A stretch of 64,000 nt of DNA from Amyloporia xantha (lineage: Eukaryota; Basidiomycota; Agaricomycetes; Polyporales; Adustoporiaceae), in the NCBI GenBank assembly GCA_036971615.1, contig JAYKKR010000001.1, positions 2,480,001 through 2,544,000 of the forward strand, given 5' to 3'. The notes beneath the pieces are model-generated. The model was not told the origin of the DNA. It saw only the letters and a list, made by a program, of their open reading frames with translations, and did no database searches. Numbering within the stretch: the stretch's first letter is position 1; each line of letters opens with the position of its first letter. The translations under genes were made by a program, and so were the position numbers. This document shows positions 57,301-64,000 of the stretch, one piece after another.

Positions 57301-59539
57301 TGTAGAACTCAATTTGCAAGCTGTTGGGGGACACTTTGAAGACAACTGCATGGGTGACCATCCCTATTTTCGCATCTTCGAACTTTGAGATGATTGGCCA
57401 AGGCGAATCCAACAAGGTCTTTTTAGCGGTGAGGGCAATTCGATTGCGATCGACGTCGACTACCAAGACCTGAACTGAAGCTTTATTGATGTAATTGAAG
57501 CGGTTAAACTTAGACTTACACGACATTTTATACTGGCGCCCAGCCGAAATCTTTTCTGCGGATGCTTGAGAGCAATGTCCGCGTAATGATTCGGCCACAC
57601 AACGCCATCCACAGTACCAGAGATCGAGACGAATAGCGCGGAATCGGTCAGTTTCTTGATCGTTCCTTTCATGATCTCCCCGACTTGGACTTCTCCGACT
57701 TGTAGAAAATTCTGCTCCAGAATTGATGGACGCAGAGAAAGTTGGAGATAGCCATCCAGCGGGAAATAGCCTGTTACACGCGCTTTGTGGACCGTGCCGA
57801 GTTTCCAAGAGCCAGACGATGCGGATAGAGACGGAACGTGTTCGTCTGACACTTGCGAAATCTAGCACAATGACTGTGAGACGAGTAAGGAAAGGTGCAT
57901 AGAGGCGAAACGTACATGTGTGAAGCCTTCAATACCAGACGAGACCTCGACCACAAGACCGCGCTCAGATTCTACTCGAATGACTTTCACGGCATCGATG
58001 ATGGCTCCGACCGGATATGCGTCCCGCAAAGTAGAGCTCCCTCCCTCTTGATCAATAGTGCATTTTTCCGTACGCTTGAGGACGTGATCTGCCACAGACA
58101 ATGCAAATTTTGGTGGCGTCGAAGAGCCAATGTCGTATAGAATTCGCGCCTTAAGTTTCTGTCCTACCGTATAGTTCTGCTCGACGACGCCTGGTGACAG
58201 ATGGAACTGGTCTATTGTGCCATCAAAAAATCCCAATACTTGGACATTCAATCCATCGGGAAGAACGGCAGTGACCAGTGACTGGACTAACGTCCCAGGA
58301 AGAATGGAAGTTACGCTTGTGATCTCAGAAAGCTATACGGTCAGTGAGAAGTTTGAGCACCATCCGTTACAAAAGAGTGGAATAAAAAGCATACCGATGC
58401 AGTAATGAGAGAAGCCGTATCCACGGTCGCTGTACATGTTCTGCCGTTCGGGGACAACTTCGTAACACAAACATCGATAAGACGTCCTACATGCAAGTTT
58501 TCTGCATCATCAAATGATCCCTTTTTTGCATCTTTGAACGATAGAAAGCCCGAGACCTCAGCAATGCCAAGATCAAGAATATAGCCATGATCTTCGATGC
58601 TTTTGACTGCTGCGGAAAGCGTCTGCGAAAGAAAAATACATAACCTGATTGAAAGAATAAAAGTAGAGGACATACGAATCCAGCGCGGAGATCTGCTTTG
58701 GATACCCCTGCGTTCACTTTCTCCGGGGCGAGGCTCAGCTCTACTCTCCGGCTGGCCTTCTGCACTTCATCCCGGCCACGAGAAAGGCCTGTCGTGTCTG
58801 TCGCTCCGGGAGGGTGAACAGCGGAGACGACGGCTCGTACATACTGCCCTGGGGAAAATATCTGGAACAAGTCCGGCACGCGGGATTTTGAGGTGCCTGC
58901 ATCCTCCTCTTCATCTGACGGCGACGAATCGTGGTCCTCATCCATTGCTTCCAAGAGCTCGGTAAGTTGTGATGATACCTCGGTAATAGGGACATGCGCG
59001 AAGAGTTGATTGGGTAATGAGACGACAAGGGCAAGAGGTTGGACAGACACAATTTGAGCGAGAACCTTCATGCCCACGACCAGTCGCTATATAGGCACTC
59101 AGTCTACACGGCTACATGTAATTTTGAAGCAACACACCTTATAGTTGAGATGTTCTACCCTGATCGTGTCGCTCTTTTCTTTTTTGGATACCTCCCTTCC
59201 TCCGCCCTTCACCTCTGACTTGCGCCTGCTGCGCTTCGCCGGCTTGTCCTAGGATTGCACATTGCTGTTAGCGGACATAGGTTGCAACACAATGCTGCAA
59301 TAAACCTCAAATAGCTCGTCGTTTGCTTCTTTGACTGCCTCCGCGCGTATAGTCTTGACTTCCAACGGTGTGAAGCTCGTTCCTCCTCCACGAGGGAAGT
59401 CAACCTCCTCAGTAGCTATAATCGGAGCGGGCTTCTCCGTTTTATCCTTCCTCTTCTTATTCGTACCATCTGTCTTGGGTTTCTTTGCTTTAGAAGTCGC
59501 CGCGGTGTCCTCGAGGACGCGCTTCTTGCCGGCAGCCAT
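54320..59539 (-). CDS. RRP5: Rrp5, S1-repeat and HAT-repeat rRNA biogenesis factor
   Basis: Nucleolar protein required for processing at A0-A3 sites in both 18S and 5.8S rRNA maturation. Starts MAAGKKRVLEDTAATSK at 59539 with a basic N-terminus and VDFPRGGGTSFTPLE. A series of S1 RNA-binding domains follows (VVGMKVLAQIVSVQPLALVV, LHVGRLIDVCVTKLSPNGR, VGEIMKGTIKKLTDSALFV, VGQIVGGRVLRHGRQGALV, VGETVRGFIKNVAEHGIFV, EGQKVDGRVKRVEDYGLFI and others). Then come an acidic hinge and C-terminal HAT/TPR helices (NADFERVLLGSPNSSYLWVQ, AEEQYKRTSKKFSQSSKVW, KRWDLWSIYIDMEAGQGDI), ending in the exon with EWTQRATASSLD. More than ten short introns, every one in phase and no lesion. The gene is divergent from the PRP11 gene (334 bp between starts). 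Confidence 0.93.
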
Positions 59540-59872
59540 CGTAGTCTTGATATTGCGTAAAAACTAGCACTATGTCGGGTGTAGCTGCAGATGAGAGGGG
59601 TAGAAACACAGTCTCCTGCCAATGGATATGTCTGTGTAGATCGCCTCTTGATAGAAAGGGAAAAGGTGCGAGAACGGTCTGCAATATGGCAGCTGCAGTG
59701 GATATGCGAACGTCCAGCCAAAATTTCAGCCACCGCACTTTTGGATCGGTCGCGTCGATCACACAGACGGCACGTGGCAAGCAGCTTACCTCAGTTTCAT
59801 GGGCGGCTATTCACAGTCGTAGTCTTTCTCTACTGACCACCGTGCAAAGCCCAAGTTCAACCACGACATAAG

Positions 59873-60741
59873 ATGGGTGAGTAACTCACGATACTGCCAC
59901 ATTTATGCTCTACTAAGCAAATACCACGCAGACTACCAGGTAGGCCTTCGACGGTCAGTCCTCCCACAGTTGCTGATTTTCCTGCCAGAATCGAGTTGGC
60001 TCCAAGTTTGGTGGTGGAGGAGTTGCTGGGGCATCGGAGACCAATGTCGACAGGCGTGAACGTCTAAGAAAGCTTGCCCTTGAGACTATTGATCTCGCTA
60101 AGGTATGTGCACATATCAATTAATCTCACCGATCTGACGAAACATCTTTCAGGATCCATACATCCTTCGCAATCACTTGGGCTCGCTGGAATGTCGACTG
60201 TGTCTCACGCTTCACACCAACGAAGGCTCCTACCTTGCACATACACAAGGAAAGAAGCACCAAACGAACCTCGCGCGCCGTGCAGCTCGTGATCTCAAAG
60301 AAACCCAGTTGATGATTGCACCTGCACAGAGCAATGTACAGCGAAAAGTCTTCTTGAAGATTGGAAGACCGGGATACCGTGTCACAAAAGTCCGCGACAG
60401 GGATACAGGAAAGGAGGGTATGATGGTGCAGGTGCATCTTCCGCAGATTAAACCTGATGTGATTCCTCGGAGGCGTTTCATGAGCGCCTGGGAGCAGAAA
60501 AGGGAGCCTCCGAACAAGGCGTATCAGTATCTCATTGTGCGTAGCATTCTCCCAAGCATGTGGAGTTGAACTAACTACGCCATCTCAGGTCGCTGCAGAG
60601 CCCTACGAGACTATCGCTTTCCGCATTCCTGCTCGTGAAATTGAGGACGAGTCAGATGATGCAGGCTATTGGAACTGGTCACATTGGGACCCTGATACCA
60701 AACAGTATAGTTTCCAGTTCATGTTCCGTCTTCACTACTGA
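59873..60741 (+). CDS. PRP11: Splicing factor 3a subunit 2 (Prp11/SF3A2)
   Basis: Component of SF3a in the U2 snRNP, needed for branch-site recognition. Exons by eye: 59873-59876 (ATGG), 59932-59939 (8-nt microexon), 59989-60102, 60153-60536 and 60589-60741. Protein: MDYQNRVGSKFGGGGVAGAS, RRERLRKLALETIDLAK, DPYILRNHLGSLECRLCLTL and THNEGSYLAHTQGKKHQTNL-like C2H2 matrin-type finger (CRLC..H..H), then KIGRPGYRVTKVRD, DVIPRRRFMSAWEQK, PYETIAFRIPAREIED and WNWSHWDPDTKQYSFQF, ending FRLHY. Length about 220 residues, the family norm without a proline-rich tail. The first 12 coding bases are spread over two tiny exons. Confidence 0.95.
59932..59939 (+). other. 8-nt microexon in PRP11
   Basis: ACTACCAG, bounded by GCAG and GTAGGC, supplies DYQ between the ATGG of exon 1 and AATCGAGTT (NRV) of exon 3. 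Needed to give the conserved MDYQNRVGSK start. Confidence 0.88.
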
Positions 60742-60872
60742 TGGATGTATGTCATATCGCTCTATGTATTGTTTGGGGCGAGGCCCTGTTTACTAGCAAT
60801 CCATTCAGGTGGTTTTGTGCTGGTTATACATGATGGATACAAAACAGGGTATGTGTTGCTACAACCTGAGGT

Positions 60873-61475
<603 letters not shown>

Positions 61476-62980
61476 AGCGTTCTGCGACAGCCAATGGAGG
61501 AGTGATGGCTATTTGATCTGCGCTGAAGCCGTGTGTCCCTACATTTTGAGTCCTTTTATGTTCTTATTTAACCGCCTGCTTCAGTTCAACAGCCATATGC
61601 AGCATTCCTCTGTGCGCGTGGAACGAGCAATCACGCATGTGCGTCGTGCGGGACGCATACTGTCCGAACGACTTGAACGCCCCGGGTCCCAATCAGTACA
61701 ATTGCTACGTGCATCGTTCCCGAGCACTGCTACGAGATACAACGTTCTGTGCAGGTGGGTCGTGGTTGGTTCCCCACCTTCACATGGTGTTGCTTCTTGG
61801 AAGTCTTGCAATCAGATATACACCATATGGAGGGTCGTCGTGAATCGAGATATTGCTCAACCTCAAGCGCTAGGATCCCTCCAGATGCGCGTTTCCCCAT
61901 GCCCGAGCTGTCATCAAGATCTGATCGACTCTCGTCGGTGATCTCTTGCATAAACTAGCCAAGATCACAGAATGGTCAAGTCTTCGAGTCTGTGCAGCGG
62001 GCTGTATTGGTAAAGGTCCTTTTTCTCTGGTATGGACCTGCTCGAACATCCGGCATTCTCAATCGGCAATCGCTTGAAGATTATAGACGTCTTTCACTCA
62101 AGATTCGGGTTGGTTTCGACCATTCCGGTCTCGGTGCACACCGCTTTACCATATGCATATCATCCTTCTCCGCGTGACATCCCTAGGCCTCTACATACTT
62201 TCGGACAACCCATACTCATGAGGCACACACGTTCGCTTGTCCCATAAAATATCTGCTCATTTTGCACAATACAAATGGCATCATTTACACGGCGTTTGGG
62301 GATCGTGGCATGATATTGAGACTTGGGAGGAACTATCGCCTGCAATGCTACAGGTCCGTACAGAAGCACGTTCATCAACGCCGTGCTTCCTGTTTTGCAA
62401 ATTGGTTATGCGAAGATTCAGTTCCATATGGCTCCAGAAACCATTGGTTCATTGCATGATTCGATTGCTTTGACCTCTTATTTAATTACGTGGGGATATC
62501 GATACACACAAATGGTGCGCAGTGACATGCTCCACATTACATTAGACAAGGTAACAATCATACTATGTAGCGTACTAAGATGCGATATATGCGAGACTAC
62601 AGGAATAGGCGATTGCAAGGCTCTGGATACAGCAACAGAGAGCAAAATATGAGGTACAGCGAGTTTACAACAGCACATTTTACACCGTTACCATGAGAAG
62701 CAAGTATAGGGGTTCGAGATAGCGTATCTAAGCTGGGAGAATCGGGGTGAGAGGGTCCACAGAGAACATTGGATGGAGGAGTAAGTAGAAGTTCGCGGAG
62801 AGTGAAGAGAAGTCGAATGCAAAGAACCAAAACCGAACCATGTGAGGGGGCCACGCAGTCGCGCAGCCATGATGTGAGTGTCCAGATTTCACGCCTGTGG
62901 AGAGACCCTTCTGTCTCCAACATCGTCAAGCGCAATTTGACTGAAGACCAAAACGCCATATAAGAGGAAGAGGGGCTATC
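61476..62980. other. 1.5 kb region without a supported gene
   Basis: Upstream side of the RNase gene. Open frames up to about 196 codons exist on the plus strand (61351-61941), but they overlap the RNase antisense or lack motifs. Nothing else recognised. Confidence 0.45.
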
Positions 62981-64000
62981 TCATCGCCTGCTAAACTTGC
63001 TGAGCTTCCTGCCAATCTTCTTGTCTTTTGCCGCTTCCTTCTCGAGCTGCTCCTGCTGAGCCCTGTCGCGAGTCCATACTGCTGTAGCCACTCTTTCAAC
63101 CACCTTGGGCTTGCCGGGACCGGTCCTATCACCAGCGGGCTCAACGACCCGTGCAGCAAAGAGAGCCGCACTCGCACTCGACGAAGCGAGGTCAGGGCCA
63201 GCGACCGAGGCGGTGTTCGTTCCCCGCTTACGCAGGACATTCGGGCCAGACATCGGAATCGCCTGAGCACGTCCCTGGCTGTACTGTCTAGCGTCCATCT
63301 GCGGCGCTTGCATGTTCGGGCCACTAGCATGTGTTGACTGGCGCGGATACGACACCGAGTGATGGTGTAGCAAGTGTCTGCCGCCGTGCGTGTGTACGTC
63401 CGTCCGCGTCCCATGACCATCATCAGAACGTGAACGCAGGCCCGCTGTTGGTGGCACCTGCGTCTGCTGGGTGTGACGTGCGGCCTCGGCCCTCCGTTGA
63501 TCTTCGAGCGGCTGTAGAGGCGCAGGCATTACGAGCTGTCTCGGTATGTGGCGCGGAGGCAGAGATGTTTTCGATTGCGTGCTGGGAGCAGAGCGACGCG
63601 GGGGAAGTGGTATATCCTGGCCTCGGCACCGGCTCATTCTGCAGATTACCTGTGGACGAGTTACCCGCAGGATACATAGACGTAGGCCTGCTCTGAGGTT
63701 TCGGGGGAGGCGCAGGGGTTTCATATCGCTGACCACCATGCGTCGACGTGGGCGAGGAGCGCTGCGGAGGCATCGGCATCGGCACTGGTGATGGAGCAGG
63801 TGGCTGGTCAAGCGCATAACCACCATAGGCGTCTTCATCTACTGATCCCTGACCTGCTGGGGGCCGGACCTCCGGTCGAGAAGGCGACTCAAACCTGACC
63901 TGCGACCTCTGTGACGGCCTCTGTTGCAGAGGTGGTCGTACAGGTGCGCTTGCAGTAGGAGGTGGTGGCATCGGGATAACCGGAGGAGCAGGCGTCGGCA
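62981..64000 (-). CDS. Unidentified Pro/Ser-rich protein, 3' part only (5' end outside window)
   Basis: Minus strand, enters from the right edge. Pro-rich and low in complexity: SQRSQVRFESPSRPEVRPP, EDAYGGYALDQPPAPSPV, QRYETPAPPPKPQSRPTSM and RPGYTTSP. The frame then jumps +1 at a C5 run near 63608, after which it reads PPTAGLRSRSDD, SGPNMQAPQMDARQYSQG and PNVLRKRGTNTASVAGPDLA, and ends AAKDKKIGRKLSKFSRR. Both halves have the same composition, so the jump is most likely a one-base indel rather than two genes. No domain recognised. Confidence 0.6.

Overview
This is a 64 kb piece of a filamentous basidiomycete genome, most probably an Agaricomycete. Host genes carry many short introns of about 45-65 nt with GT..AG ends. 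Housekeeping proteins are clearly fungal (Lsg1, a Rad53/Chk2-type kinase, S-formylglutathione hydrolase, a kelch cell-end protein, Rrp5, Prp11/SF3a2, an RNase T1-type secreted enzyme). The mobile elements (KDZ, Plavaka, hAT) are the families that crowd Agaricomycete genomes. No organism name can be read from the sequence.

Layout. 1-6 kb: 3' part of LSG1 (+), an FHA-kinase (+) and S-formylglutathione hydrolase (-). 6.5-13.1 kb: unidentified repeat remnants holding a nearly complete 3,972-bp hAT transposon (6988-10959) with a perfect 8-bp target duplication. 13.1-35.2 kb: a minus-strand DUF6698-like gene split in two by a 20,238-bp KDZ-type DNA transposon (13439-33676). 35.3-43.0 kb: a small unknown gene and a Plavaka-type transposase gene carrying a solo LTR and a MITE. 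44-47.2 kb: an alpha/beta-hydrolase lipase gene with a 498-bp MITE in front of it. 47.2-62 kb: compact host genes. 63-64 kb: the 3' part of an unidentified gene running out of the window.

The not-so-ordinary part is the KDZ element. It has long inverted ends built from 87-bp units (five left, six right). It carries a KDZ transposase with CxC2 cysteine cluster and DDE core, a TET/JBP-type 2-oxoglutarate/Fe(II) dioxygenase gene (the family that oxidises 5-methylcytosine or thymine in DNA), a basic proline-rich protein, a Zn2Cys6 plus coiled-coil protein, an SP-repeat protein and one more unknown gene. The pairing of fungal TET/JBP genes with KDZ transposons is known as a class (Iyer, Aravind and co-workers). 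What the window adds is one element bounded end to end: deleting it together with one copy of the 7-bp duplication restores the interrupted DUF6698 reading frame. Inside it sits a second insertion, a 2.2 kb near-perfect palindrome with its own 8-bp duplication, whose removal also restores the frame of the gene it hit.

Limits. All gene models were spliced by eye. Most genes inside the KDZ element contain one or more single-base frame breaks, mostly -1 and often at homopolymers. One such break also occurs in the gene at the right edge of the window, so I cannot tell decay from consensus error.
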